The notes: generated by a model from the letters alone, not told the origin. A stretch of 64,000 nt of DNA from Nonomuraea turcica (GCF_030718205.1 NZ_JAUZQF010000029.1:62001-126000); one strand, 5' to 3'; positions 1-8,474 are shown, counted from the first letter of the stretch. Made by a program: numbers and translations.

Positions 1-26
1 GTTCGCGCATAGGACCTGCCTGGTCA

Positions 27-40
27 GGGACTTTGGTCAC
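27..40 (+). promoter_or_regulatory. DosR-type box upstream of CBS-BON gene
   Basis: The sequence GGGACTTTGGTCAC matches the palindrome GGGAC-N4-GTCCC at 9 of 10 arm positions. Its centre lies about 79 nt before the ATG of the CBS-BON gene. The same motif recurs across the window near dormancy-type genes, and a DosR orthologue is encoded at 2878-3519, so this is probably its binding site (inference). Confidence 0.7.
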
Positions 41-112
41 CCGGCATCCAGGACGTCCGCCACTGCCGGCCGAGGCGGTGGACGGGAGAGCCTGGGAGTG
101 GAGGTGGACGTC

Positions 113-769
113 ATGTCAATCGAAGTCAAGGACGTCATGGGGCGGGTTGCCATCGCCGTGCTGGAGAACGCGCCGTTCGCCGAGATCGTGGCCGCGCTGA
201 AGCGGTACGCGGTCGGCGCGGTCACCGTGGTCGACGCCGACCGGCGGCCGGTGGGCGTGGTCTCCGAGGACGATCTGCTGCTCAAGGAGGCCGACCCGGT
301 GCGGCACAGCGTGTCGATCTTCGACTCCCGCGCGCAGCGGCGCGATCACGAAAAGGCCGCAGGGGTGACGGCGGCTCAGCTGATGACCTCTCCGGCGATC
401 ACCGTCACACCGGGCACCAGCGTGCGTGATGCGGCGCGGCTGATGCACGCCAAGCGCGTCAAGCAGCTGCCGGTGATCGACCCGGTGACCGGGCGGGTCG
501 TCGGCACGCTGCACCAGCGCGACGTCCTGCGGGTCTTCACCCGGCCGGCCGATGAGCTGGAGGCGGACATCAGAGCCGTGCTCACGGATCCCGCGGCATT
601 GTCCATCACGGTCGACGCGGGTGTGGTGACGATCAGCGGCCGGGTGCGGTGGAGGTCCCAGGTTATCGCGCTCGTCGAGGCCGTGCGCGTCGTGGAGGGT
701 GTGATCGACGTGGTGGACGAGGTGGTCCCGGACAAGGACGACCTCCTCATCGTCCCCTCGGGCATGTAG
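113..769 (+). CDS. CBS-pair protein with C-terminal BON domain
   Basis: A 218-residue soluble protein. Two CBS motifs form one Bateman module (residues about 5-55, VKDVMGRVAIAVLEN to VGVVSEDDLL, and 85-140, ELMTSPAITV-like to VVGTLHQRDVL). A BON domain follows (about 150-205, SITVDAGVVTISGRV). CBS pairs usually bind adenosyl ligands; BON domains bind membranes or partner proteins. The ATG at 113 is preferred to the upstream in-frame GTG at 98 because GGAGGT sits 7 nt before it. A DosR-type box lies upstream. Hrp1 (Rv2626c), a CBS-only protein, is a strongly induced member of the mycobacterial DosR regulon, so a role in hypoxic adaptation is likely. The ligand is unknown. A paralogue at 48349 and a broken one at 15760 are in the same window. 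The next gene, hypF, starts 9 nt downstream. Confidence 0.9.
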   Translation: MSIEVKDVMGRVAIAVLENAPFAEIVAALKRYAVGAVTVVDADRRPVGVVSEDDLLLKEADPVRHSVSIFDSRAQRRDHEKAAGVTAAQLMTSPAITVTPGTSVRDAARLMHAKRVKQLPVIDPVTGRVVGTLHQRDVLRVFTRPADELEADIRAVLTDPAALSITVDAGVVTISGRVRWRSQVIALVEAVRVVEGVIDVVDEVVPDKDDLLIVPSGM

Positions 770-778
770 GAGGCGTTC

Positions 779-2876
779 GTGGACGCGGCATGGCGGATTG
801 AGGTGCGCGGAATCGTGCAGGGTGTCGGGTTCCGGCCGTTCGTGCACCGGCTGGTGACGGCCATCGGGATCCGCGGGCACGTGAGGAATGCCGGCGGGAT
901 CGCCGCCGGATTCGAGATCGTGGAGAGCGAGACGGCTCCCGGAGCCGCTCGCGCGATCCCGCCGGATCTGGCCACGTGCGCCGAGTGTCTGCGTGAGCTG
1001 TTCGACCCGGCCAACCGGCGTTACCGGTATCCGTTCATCAACTGCACGGCTTGCGGTCCCCGGGCGACGATCATCGAGAGCCTGCCGTACGACCGGGCGC
1101 GCACGTCGATGCGCGGCTTCGAGATGTGCCCGGCCTGCGCCGCCGAATACCACGACCCGGCGGACCGGCGCTTCCACGCCGAGCCGATCGCATGCGCGTC
1201 CTGCGGTCCCCGGCTGCGCTTTATGAACATGACGGGAGAGACGGCCCTGGGGGCAGCGATCGACGTCCTCGCCAGTGGAGGCGTGGTCGCGGTCAAGGGG
1301 CTGGGTGGTTTCCAGCTGGTGTGTGACGCGATCAACGACGAGCCCGTCTCCCGGATCCGCCAGGTCAAGGCCCGCGACGCCAAGCCGCTGGCGGTCATGG
1401 CGCGCGACCTGATCACCGCCGGTGCCCTGGTCGACCTCTCGGACTCCGATCGCCTGCTGCTCTTCGCGCCTTCCGCGCCCATCGTGCTGGCCCCGCGACG
1501 GCACGGCGTCCTTGCGCCCGGCGTCTGCCACGGGATGCCGGACATCGGGGTGTTCCTGCCGTACACGCCGCTGCACCACCTGCTGCTGGAGGCGTTGCGC
1601 CGCCCGCTCGTGGTGACCAGCGCCAACCACGCCGACAATCCCATGCTCATCGAGGATGTCGCGGGGCCTGGAGGTGGACGGGGTGCTCACCCATGACCGG
1701 CCCATCGTGGCCCGCTACGACGACTCGGTGATCCGCTCGTTCGGGCCGCGCGCCACGACGATCCGGCGGGCCCGCGGTCTGGCCCCCGCTCTGCTGCGAC
1801 TGCCGGTCGCCACCCCGCCGCTGGTGGCCGTGGGCGCCCAGCTCAAGAGCACATTCACGCTGGCCGAGGGTGATGGGGCGGTACTGGGGCCGCACATCGG
1901 CGACCTGTCCGACGCCCCGGCGCTGGAGGCGTACGAGCAGGCGCTGGAGCATTTGAGCCGGATTCACGGCATCGACCCGCAGTACGCCGCCCACGACCTG
2001 CATCCCGACTACCTGTCCACCCGGCTGGCGCGGCGCTGGCCCGGCCGCGTGCCCGTCCAGCACCACCACGCCCACGTCGCCGCCGTCGCCGCCGAGCACC
2101 GCCTGGAGCCGCCCTTCCTCGGCGTCGCCTACGACGGGCTCGGGCTGGGCGACGACGGCACCTTCTGGGGCGGCGAGCTACTGCTGGCCGGCTACACCGG
2201 CTACCGGCGGCTGGGCCGCTTCTCCCACGCGCCCATGCCCGGCGGCGTCGCGGCCGTCCGCAGGCCTGCCCGCATGGCGCTCGGCTACCTGCTCGGCGGC
2301 GAGACCACCCTGGACCCGATCCCTAGCGATCTTCCCGATCAAGAGGTGATCGGCCGCATGATCGCGCGAGGGGTGAACTGCCCGGTCGCCTCCAGCGCGG
2401 GCCGGCTGTTCGATGCCGCTGCAGCTCTGCTGGGCCTGTGTGACGTCAACAGCTTCGAGGGCGAGGCGGCGATGCGTCTGGAGCAGGCCGCGGGGGCGTT
2501 CCCCGGGAGCGAGCCGCTTGCGTGGCGGCTGGAGCGACAGGGCGGGCTGTGGGTGTACGACGGGGTGAGCACGTTGCGGCAGCTGCTGGAGGCCAAGGCG
2601 GACGGCGAGCCCATCGGCCGGATCGGCGCCGCGTTCCACGCCACGATCGCGGCCGTCACCGTACTGCTGTGCGAGCGGGCCGCGGCCGAGCACGATGTCA
2701 CCCAGGTGTGCCTGTCCGGCGGGGTGTTCCAGAACCGGTTGCTGGCCACCGACGTGCTGGCTCGGCTGGCGGCGGCCGGGTTCGAGCCGTACATCGGTGA
2801 GCGTGTCCCGGTCAACGATGGCGGCGTCAGCTACGGCCAGGCGGCCGTGGCGGCGGCCAGACTGGCGTCTGCATAG
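779..2876 (+). pseudogene. hypF: HypF carbamoyltransferase, frameshifted and with shortened acylphosphatase domain
   Basis: HypF makes the thiocarboxamide precursor of the CN ligands of [NiFe]-hydrogenase from carbamoyl phosphate. Visible in order: start of an acylphosphatase domain (GIVQGVGFRPF), two zinc-finger units with four CxxC pairs (CAEC, CTAC, CPAC, CASC), a YrdC-like domain (AVKGLGGFQLVCDA), and the Kae1/HypF-type C-terminus (VQHHHAHVAAV, LSGGVFQNRLL, DGGVSYGQ). The frame breaks in the GGGG run at 1663-1666: removing one G joins LIEDVAG to LEVDGVLTHDRPI. The acylphosphatase domain also appears to lack roughly 45 residues after VRNAGG, although the catalytic Arg and Asn regions remain. 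GTG start at 779 has AGGAGG 5 nt upstream. No other hyp or hydrogenase gene is in the window. Either a decaying gene or one carrying a sequencing indel. Confidence 0.88.
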
Positions 2877-2877
2877 G

Positions 2878-3519
2878 TCAGTCGCGCCGGTCGTCGTGGA
2901 GCCGGGCGGCCAGTGCGGCGGCCTGGGTGCGGCGCTGCATGTTGAGCTTGGACAGCAGGTTGGAGACGTAGTTCTTGACGGTCTTCTCGGCCAGGAACAT
3001 ACGCTCGCCGATCTGCCGGTTGGTCAGCCCTTCACCGATCAGCTCAAGGATGTGCCGCTCCTGCTCCGTCAGCGTGGCGAGGGGGTCCTTCCTGGAGGCC
3101 TGGTCGCGCAGGCGCTGCAGCATGGCGGCGGTGGTCTGCGGGTCGAGCAGCGATTGGCCGGACGCGACCGTGCGGACCGCGCCCACCAGGTCGGAGCCGT
3201 GGATCTGCTTGAGCACATAGCCGGAAGCCCCGGCCATAACCGCGTCGAACAACGCGTCGTCGTCGGCGAACGACGTCAGCATCAGGCAGGCCAGCCCGGG
3301 CAGCCGGGAGCGCACCTCACGGCAGACGTCCACGCCGTTGCCGTCGGGCAGCCGCACGTCCAGCACCGCCACGTCCGGCTGGAGCGCGGGGATGCGGGCG
3401 ATCGCGGACTCCGCGGTACCGGCCTCGCCGATAACCTCGATGTCGTCCTCGGACTCCAGCAGGGCCGCCACACCCCGGCGCACGACCTCGTGATCGTCGA
3501 CGAGAAACACACGAATCAT
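2878..3519 (-). CDS. dosR: DosR/DevR-type response regulator
   Basis: A 213-residue NarL/FixJ-family regulator, residues 1-120 receiver and 145-210 LuxR-type helix-turn-helix. The features known for M. tuberculosis DosR fall at the same numbers: acidic pair D8-D9, phosphorylation site D54 (VLDVRLPDGNG), switch residues T82 and K104, DNA-contact residues K179, K182 and N183 (EKTVKNYVSNLLSKL) and T198. This makes orthology very likely. The ATG at 3519 is chosen by comparison with DosR; no strong Shine-Dalgarno is visible. The gene is convergent with hypF (1-nt gap) and divergent from a usp gene; two DosR-type boxes lie in the shared intergenic region, which suggests autoregulation. Unlike mycobacteria, no kinase is adjacent; a DosS-like kinase lies 17 kb away at 20204. 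Expected to be activated by hypoxia or NO. Confidence 0.95.
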   Translation of the reverse strand: MIRVFLVDDHEVVRRGVAALLESEDDIEVIGEAGTAESAIARIPALQPDVAVLDVRLPDGNGVDVCREVRSRLPGLACLMLTSFADDDALFDAVMAGASGYVLKQIHGSDLVGAVRTVASGQSLLDPQTTAAMLQRLRDQASRKDPLATLTEQERHILELIGEGLTNRQIGERMFLAEKTVKNYVSNLLSKLNMQRRTQAAALAARLHDDRRD

Positions 3520-3555
3520 GCTTGTGACGCTATAGGACCGTCGGCATGACCGAAA

Positions 3556-3591
3556 GGAACTGAAGTCCTGCGTTTGGAGGGCCAAAGTCCC
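3556..3591. promoter_or_regulatory. Two tandem DosR-type boxes between dosR and usp
   Basis: Site 1 is 3556-3569, GGAAC-TGAA-GTCCT (8 of 10 arm positions). Site 2 is 3578-3591; read on the minus strand it is GGGAC-TTTG-GCCCT. They sit 37-72 nt before the dosR start and 76-111 nt before the usp start, so both divergent genes could be controlled. Tandem boxes are typical of strongly DosR-induced mycobacterial promoters. Confidence 0.7.
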
Positions 3592-3666
3592 CTTTCGTGA
3601 GGCCGTTCGGCGCTGTCCTCGGCGCCCTGCTGAAGCGTGTCCTGTAGGGGAGATCGAGGAGGGACC

Positions 3667-4482
3667 ATGATTCTGGTAGGAGTGGACGGCTCGCGGGCAG
3701 GCATCGAGGCCGTCGGCTGGGCCGCACATGAGGCGGCCGTGCGGGAGGTGCCGCTGACCGTGGCGCACGCCATGCCACGGTGGGCATACGAGACCGAGAT
3801 TGGCCGCTATGCCGAGGTGGCCGCGTGGATGCGCGAGGGCGGCAGGACCGTGCTGGCTGTGGCGGAGGAACGGGCGCGCAGGGAGCAACCGAAGATCAGC
3901 GTGACCACCACGTTCCTGCCCGATGACCCCCGCAGCGCGTTGATCGGCGCGGCAAGAGATGCCGAGCTGCTGGTGGTGGGCAGTCATGGGATCGGCGGCT
4001 TTCGCGGGATGCTGGTCGGATCGGTCGCGTACGGCGTGGCCGGGCACGCTCCCTGCGACGTTGTCGTGGTCCGCGAGCTTCCCTCGTCACCGCGCGGTGA
4101 GATCGTCGCTGGGGTCGACGCATCTCCGGCGTCCGGCCGGGTGCTGGAGTTCGCCGTCGCGGAGGCACGGCTGCGCGGTTCGCGGTTGCGTGCCGTCCAC
4201 GCCGTCGCGGTCCGGTGGGACCCGGCGGGCCTCGACGAGCCGGGTGCCGTGGAGGACACCCTGGAGGCGCTCGCCGAGCGGCATCCAGACGTCGACATCG
4301 TCGAAGAGGAGGTACACGGCCATCCCGTCGAGGTGCTGCGGCAGGCCGCGAGCGTCGCCGACCTGCTGGTGGTGGGCTCACACGGACACGGAACAGTGAC
4401 CGGGATGCTCCTGGGCTCGGTCAGCCAGGAACTGCTCCACCACGTGCCCTGCCCGCTGGCGGTGGTCAGGAGCGAGCGGTGA
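3667..4482 (+). CDS. Universal stress protein, tandem two-domain
   Basis: A 271-residue protein made of two Usp domains (about 1-135 and 140-271). Each carries the ATP-binding signature G-x2-G-x9-G-S/T: VVGSHGIGGFRGMLVGSV in domain 1 and VVGSHGHGTVTGMLLGSV in domain 2; the N-terminal VGVDGS nucleotide-binding strand is also present. Usp proteins of this size (for example Rv2005c and Rv2623 in M. tuberculosis) bind ATP and belong to the DosR regulon. The ATG at 3667 is preferred over an upstream in-frame start because AGGAGGG lies just before it, though only 3 nt away. Two DosR-type boxes lie upstream. The stop overlaps the GTG of the sigma factor gene (GTGA), indicating an operon. Confidence 0.93.
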   Translation: MILVGVDGSRAGIEAVGWAAHEAAVREVPLTVAHAMPRWAYETEIGRYAEVAAWMREGGRTVLAVAEERARREQPKISVTTTFLPDDPRSALIGAARDAELLVVGSHGIGGFRGMLVGSVAYGVAGHAPCDVVVVRELPSSPRGEIVAGVDASPASGRVLEFAVAEARLRGSRLRAVHAVAVRWDPAGLDEPGAVEDTLEALAERHPDVDIVEEEVHGHPVEVLRQAASVADLLVVGSHGHGTVTGMLLGSVSQELLHHVPCPLAVVRSER

Positions 4483-5390
4483 CCATCGACGCGCAGCACG
4501 AGCCGCATGAGCAGATGAGCGACTATCTGGCAAGGATTGGCGGCATTCCGTTGCTGACGGCCGCGGAGGAGGTGGAGCTCGCCAGGCGGATGGAGGCGGG
4601 AGCCCACGCCGTCCAGCTGATGGAACGTGGAGCCGTCCAGCCCGGGCTGGCGGCCCTGGTCGCCGACGGCAGGGCCGCGAGACAGCACATGATCGAGGCG
4701 AACCTGCGGCTGGTGGTGTCGACCGCCAAGCGGTACGCGCAGCGCGGCATGTCGCTGGCGGACGTGATCCAAGATGGCAATCTGGGATTGATCGAGGCCG
4801 TCGAGCGCTTCGATCACACCAGGGGCAACCGGTTCTCCACGGTCGCCATCTGGTGGATCCGCAAGGCCATCCAGAGAGGGCTGGAGCACGCTCACCCGGT
4901 GCGGCTGCCGATCGGCGTACAGGACCAGCTCGCCAACGTCGCCCGCGCGGAGATCACGGCCACGCACCGGCTCGGACGCGAGCCCACCGAGCGAGAAGTG
5001 GCCGAGGAGGCGGGGCAGACGCCGGCGAAGCTCACCTTCCTGCGGCGGTTGCCCCGGGACTGCGTCAGCCTCGATGCGGTGGTGGGCGAGGAGCGGCAGT
5101 CCACCCTCGCTGACCTGGTGGAGGACGAGCGCGGTCCGTCCCCGGAACAGGCCCTTGAGGAGAAGGCGCTGGGGAAGGTCCTTGCCTCCCTCATCGACGG
5201 GCTCGCCCCGCGGCAGGCGCTGATCATGCGGCTGCGGTTCGGACTGGACGGGCACGAGACCCAAACGCCCCGGCAGATCGCCGTGGAGCTGGGGCTGACC
5301 CCGACATGGGTTCGCGCGCTGGAGAAAGAGTCGCTGGCCCTGATGCGCCGCCACGGCAGCCCCCAAGGGCTGCGGGCGTGGGCGAGCTGA
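4479..5390 (+). CDS. Group 2 sigma-70 family factor (SigB/HrdD-like)
   Basis: A 303-residue RNA polymerase sigma factor. Region 1.2 (DYLARIGGIPLLTAAEEVELA), region 2 (NLRLVVSTAKRYAQRGMSL, DVIQDGNLGLIEAVERFD, FSTVAIWWIRKAIQRGL), region 3 (HRLGREPTEREVAEEAG) and region 4 (LAPRQALIMRLRFGLDG then a helix-turn-helix ending ALEKESLALMRR) are all present. No long region 1.1, so it is an alternative rather than the housekeeping factor. GTG start at 4479 overlaps the usp stop; AGGAG lies 6 nt upstream, so translation is probably coupled. Placed in a DosR-controlled operon, it could relay the hypoxic signal to a second promoter class (inference). The promoter specificity cannot be read from the sequence. 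Confidence 0.93.
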   Translation: MTIDAQHEPHEQMSDYLARIGGIPLLTAAEEVELARRMEAGAHAVQLMERGAVQPGLAALVADGRAARQHMIEANLRLVVSTAKRYAQRGMSLADVIQDGNLGLIEAVERFDHTRGNRFSTVAIWWIRKAIQRGLEHAHPVRLPIGVQDQLANVARAEITATHRLGREPTEREVAEEAGQTPAKLTFLRRLPRDCVSLDAVVGEERQSTLADLVEDERGPSPEQALEEKALGKVLASLIDGLAPRQALIMRLRFGLDGHETQTPRQIAVELGLTPTWVRALEKESLALMRRHGSPQGLRAWAS

Positions 5391-5415
5391 CCGGCAACGT
5401 CAAGGAGGCGGACTC

Positions 5416-5901
5416 GTGAAACGATCTGGACGCTGGTATCACTGGCTATATCGCGGCGGACGGCCGAACCGCGTGGCCCGTGCCATGAACGGGGCCTCGC
5501 GCGTGCTCCACTCGACCGGGTTGGTGAATCGCCTGGTCACCTTGGAGGTGAGGGGACGGCGTACCGGCCGGATCATCTCCTTCCCGCTGGTCATCGCCGA
5601 CTATCAAGGCGAGCGCTACCTGGTGGCGATGCTGGGACAGAACACGAATTGGGTACGCAACGTACGCGCGGCGGGAGGGCACGCGGTGCTGCGGCACGGG
5701 CGGCGCGAGAACGTCCGCCTCGAAGAGATCGAGCCCGCGGCACGCCCTGCCATACTGCGCCGCTACCTCGCCTGCGCCCCCGGCGCGCGCCCCCACATTC
5801 CCGTGGACCGGCACGCGCGGCTGGAGGAGTTCGGGCGGATCGCGGCTCAGGTGCCGGTCTTCCGCATCACATCCCAATGGGGCTCGCCCGGGGAAACATG
5901 A
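5416..5901 (+). CDS. Deazaflavin (F420)-dependent nitroreductase family protein
   Basis: A 161-residue protein of the Ddn/DUF385 split-beta-barrel family (relatives: Rv3547 Ddn and its paralogues), which reduce quinones or nitro compounds with F420H2. Family features seen: TLEVRGRRTGRIISFPLV, then LVAMLGQNTNWVRNVRAAGG. GTG start at 5416 has AAGGAGG 7 nt upstream. It follows the sigma gene by 25 nt and probably ends the usp-sigma operon. The substrate is unknown. The 3' end overlaps, in another frame, a fragment of a WS/DGAT gene that begins near 5880. Confidence 0.85.
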   Translation: MKRSGRWYHWLYRGGRPNRVARAMNGASRVLHSTGLVNRLVTLEVRGRRTGRIISFPLVIADYQGERYLVAMLGQNTNWVRNVRAAGGHAVLRHGRRENVRLEEIEPAARPAILRRYLACAPGARPHIPVDRHARLEEFGRIAAQVPVFRITSQWGSPGET

Positions 5902-6011
5902 CCATGGCCTTCAGCGTGCTCTCCTACGCCGACGCCCTGGTCATCAGCATCGTGGCCGACACGGACCGCGTGCCTGACCTGCCCGTCGTCACCACCGCCC
6001 GGAGAGAAGAC
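5880..6011 (+). pseudogene. 3' remnant of a WS/DGAT acyltransferase gene
   Basis: Read in the frame of positions 5880-5882, the region encodes GLARGNMTMAFSVLSYADAL followed by ISIVADTDRVPDLPV. This closely parallels the C-terminus of the intact WS/DGAT encoded at 21921-23243 (SLARGNVTIAFSMLSYAG, then IAADADRTPDLRV). No upstream part of the enzyme is present. It is therefore a fragment left by deletion or recombination; it overlaps the last 22 nt of the nitroreductase gene. Confidence 0.8.
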
Positions 6012-6057
6012 CGGCCGCCATCGCGGCGGGAATCGCTGCGATCGCTTCCGGGGGGTG

Positions 6058-6071
6058 AGGACCAAAGTCCC
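6058..6071 (+). promoter_or_regulatory. DosR-type box upstream of second usp gene
   Basis: AGGAC-CAAA-GTCCC matches 9 of 10 arm positions of the palindrome. Its centre is about 80 nt before the ATG of the usp gene at 6144. Confidence 0.78.
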
Positions 6072-6143
6072 TTGAAGACGAGCCGGACGCCCCTAAGCAG
6101 GGCCGGCCCGTCCGGGAGACGGTGATGAGGAGAGGAGGTCGCC

Positions 6144-6983
6144 ATGAGGGACGAACTCGGCGTGGTGGTGGGCTACGAGGATTCGCCGTCGGCGCAGGAG
6201 GCCTTACGGTGGGGCGCTGCCGAGGCCGTGGACAGGAAGCTGCCGCTGACCGTGTGCCACGCGTGGGAGTGGCACTACCACGAGTGGCCCGGCGAGCTGG
6301 TCCCGCTCGAGCTGGTTCGCCGCCCGGCGCGAAGGCTGGTGAAGGCCGCCGCCGCCTGGGCCAGGACGCGTTATCCGGAGCTGCCTGTCAGCACGTTGAC
6401 CGGCCGGGGGTCGCCGGCCGCGCTCCTGGCGGAGCTGTCCAGGGAGGTGGAGCTGATCGTGGTGGGCACCCGGGGGTACAGCGCGCTCGGAGGGCTTGTG
6501 GCCCGTTCGGTGAGCGGACATGCGATCTCCTGGGCCGCGTGCCCGGTGATCATCGTGCGTGGAGACGCGGAGGCGCGGGGCGCCCGTGAGGTGGTGGTGG
6601 GCTTCGACGGCTCGCGGGTGTCCGTCGCCGCGCTGGGGTTCGCGGCAGGGGAGGCGGTACGGGCCGGGGCGCCGCTCAAGGTGCTGATCGCCCACCACGG
6701 CAGAGGCACGGACGCCGGCGTGAGGGAATCGCTCATCCGCGCCGAAGGGCTGGCGTGGGAGGAGCTGGCCGTCTGGCGGCGTCACCATCATGACCTGCAG
6801 ACCAGTGTCGAGCTGGTCGACGAACCCGCGCGTCCGGCGTTGCTCGAGGCCGCGTGGAAGGCGCGCCTGCTGGTGGTCGGCACGCGCGGCCTCGGCGAGG
6901 TACGCGGGCTGCTGCTCAGGTCCGTCAGCCAGGCGATGGCACACCACGCGCCGTGTCCGGTCGCCGTCGTGCACGAGTCATGA
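6144..6983 (+). CDS. Universal stress protein, tandem two-domain
   Basis: A 279-residue two-domain Usp. Domain 1 (about 1-140) carries VVGTRGYSALGGLVARSV; domain 2 (about 145-279) carries VVGTRGLGEVRGLLLRSV, both fitting the ATP-binding loop; VVVGFDGS opens domain 2. Domain 1 has the variant GYEDSP in place of G-x-DGS, so its nucleotide binding may be weaker. ATG at 6144 follows AGGAGG by 5 nt. A DosR-type box lies about 80 nt upstream. Monocistronic; the next gene is convergent. Confidence 0.93.
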   Translation: MRDELGVVVGYEDSPSAQEALRWGAAEAVDRKLPLTVCHAWEWHYHEWPGELVPLELVRRPARRLVKAAAAWARTRYPELPVSTLTGRGSPAALLAELSREVELIVVGTRGYSALGGLVARSVSGHAISWAACPVIIVRGDAEARGAREVVVGFDGSRVSVAALGFAAGEAVRAGAPLKVLIAHHGRGTDAGVRESLIRAEGLAWEELAVWRRHHHDLQTSVELVDEPARPALLEAAWKARLLVVGTRGLGEVRGLLLRSVSQAMAHHAPCPVAVVHES

Positions 6984-7002
6984 CTGTGCTCGCAGGGGGC
7001 GG

Positions 7003-7683
7003 TCAGGGGCGGGGGTCCCGCCGCTGGTCCCATCGGTCATGGGACCGCCTCAGCCCACCGGAGCCGCCTTCGGCCAGGGCTTTGATCGTAGTCATCTGCT
7101 TCCTGGCCGTGACGTAATCAGCCGACTGCGACAGGAGCAGGTAGATCAGGCCCAACAGGCCGGGGCGGCACAACACGCGGAGCCGGAACAACATCCTCGT
7201 GCGACCGCCGAGGTCGCGCAGGACGATCGCCCAGATCTCCGTGACGTGGAATGCCCGGATCGCCAGGACGAGCGCGCGCTCGCGCTCCACTAGCTCGACC
7301 CGGTAACCGGTGCCCGAGCGGCTGGTCAGGAGCAGATCGCCCACGTCGAGCTTCTGCAGCTCGGGGATGATGCGGCGGGCGCTGGGCATACCGCCGTTGT
7401 CGATCGCGTCATAGCCGTACCAGCCGGCCCGGGTGTATCCGCCCATCTGCACCAGCCATGGCCACACCGCCTCCGGCGGTGCGTCGATAGTGATGGCGCG
7501 AGTCGCGACGATGTGAGGGAGAGGAATGGCGGCGTCGCCCGGAAGCGGGTCGTGTACCTCCTCCCGAGTCGCTCCCCAGCGGAGCAGCCGCGGGCGCACG
7601 AACATCGCATAGGCGACGAGCCCGGCCGCCTGTCCCAGTAGCGCTCGTTGTAGCCGCCTTCCGGCATTGCGCGTTCTCCTCAT
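7003..7683 (-). CDS. SRPBCC-fold protein
   Basis: A 226-residue protein with a short hydrophobic N-terminal stretch (about residues 14-30, LLGQAAGLVAYAMFVRP) and an SRPBCC/polyketide-cyclase-like core: LPHIVATRAITIDAPPEAVW, PWLVQMGGYTRAGWYGYD, and a hydrophobic C-terminal helix (LLGLIYLLLSQSADYV). Such proteins bind hydrophobic ligands; nothing shows which. ATG at 7683 is the farthest upstream start and has only a weak GAGG before it. Divergent from the DoxX gene, with a DosR-type box between them that could serve both. Confidence 0.75.
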   Translation of the reverse strand: MRRTRNAGRRLQRALLGQAAGLVAYAMFVRPRLLRWGATREEVHDPLPGDAAIPLPHIVATRAITIDAPPEAVWPWLVQMGGYTRAGWYGYDAIDNGGMPSARRIIPELQKLDVGDLLLTSRSGTGYRVELVERERALVLAIRAFHVTEIWAIVLRDLGGRTRMLFRLRVLCRPGLLGLIYLLLSQSADYVTARKQMTTIKALAEGGSGGLRRSHDRWDQRRDPRP

Positions 7684-7792
7684 GCCTCGATCGCATCAAA
7701 GGGGGCGCGACGCGGGACAGTGCCGAAAGTCGGTGGCGTAGCGGGCGTTCGTCCTCTCGTGCCACTGAACGGCGGTTTCGCTCGCCAGGGAC

Positions 7793-7806
7793 GGGACCAA
7801 GGTCCT
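7793..7806. promoter_or_regulatory. DosR-type box between SRPBCC and DoxX genes
   Basis: GGGAC-CAAG-GTCCT matches 9 of 10 arm positions. It lies about 97 nt before the DoxX start and about 110 nt before the SRPBCC start on the other strand. Confidence 0.75.
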
Positions 7807-7902
7807 GGCGCTGAGGGCCGTACGGCACTGCTCCGGAAAGGCCGCAGGCGGTGTGCTTGGGGTGTGACAAGGACGACGCATCCGCAGCGAAAGGGGGCCG
7901 TC

Positions 7903-8430
7903 ATGGCCGCCACCATCAACACGCCCGCCAGGCACACCGCCGCCACCGCCGCCGGCAAGAACCCGGTCGACTACGTCTGGGCGATCGCCCGGATCGCGAT
8001 CGGCTGGGTGTTCCTGTGGGCGTTCCTGGACAAGACCTTCGGCTGGGGCTTCGCCACCCCGGCCGACCGCGCCTGGATCGAGGGCGGCAGCCCCACGACC
8101 GGGTTCCTCAAGGGCACTGGCGAGAACGCGCTCGGCGGCTTCTTCTCGAGCCTGGCCGGGCAGGCCTGGGTGGACTGGCTGTTCATGGCCGGCCTGCTGG
8201 GCATCGGCCTGGCGCTCGTCCTAGGCGTCGGCACCCGGATCGCCGCCGGCGCCGGCACGCTGATGCTGGTCCTGATGTGGGCGGCCGAGCTCCCTCTGGC
8301 CAACAACCCGTTCATGGACGACCACATCATCTACTCGATCGTGCTCATCGGCCTCGCCCTCGCCGGCGCGGGCACCACGTTCGGACTCGGCAACCTGCCG
8401 ATCGTCCAGCGCAACCCCTACCTGAAGTAG
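7903..8430 (+). CDS. DoxX-family membrane protein
   Basis: A 175-residue integral membrane protein with about four hydrophobic helices (residues about 25-45 IARIAIGWVFLWAFLDK, 85-110, 115-135, 145-165). The first helix and GTGENALGGFF loop are typical of the DoxX/DoxD family, associated with quinone-linked sulfur or redox chemistry and membrane-bound oxidoreductase complexes. The exact reaction is unknown. ATG at 7903 follows AAAGGGGG; upstream in-frame codons back to 7720 have no ribosome binding site. A DosR-type box lies about 100 nt upstream and a hairpin follows the stop. Confidence 0.85.
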   Translation: MAATINTPARHTAATAAGKNPVDYVWAIARIAIGWVFLWAFLDKTFGWGFATPADRAWIEGGSPTTGFLKGTGENALGGFFSSLAGQAWVDWLFMAGLLGIGLALVLGVGTRIAAGAGTLMLVLMWAAELPLANNPFMDDHIIYSIVLIGLALAGAGTTFGLGNLPIVQRNPYLK

Positions 8431-8443
8431 TGCGCACGGCCAC

Positions 8444-8474
8444 ACGCCCGCCCCCGGCTGCCGGAGGCGGGCGT
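8444..8474 (+). terminator. Hairpin after DoxX gene
   Basis: A perfect 9-bp stem, ACGCCCGCC at 8444-8452 with GGCGGGCGT at 8466-8474, encloses a 13-nt loop that can itself pair. No T run follows, as is common in high-GC actinobacteria. Position 13 nt after the stop supports a terminator role. Confidence 0.65.

Noticed and set aside
116..1705. 529-codon open frame on the minus strand opposite the CBS-BON and hypF genes
   Set aside because: It mirrors the codon bias of the real genes; sequence is low-complexity Arg/His/Gly/Pro-rich and matches no family. Same reasoning for the other long antisense frames (for example 3984-5366, 10160-12250, 30953-32548, 34143-36113).
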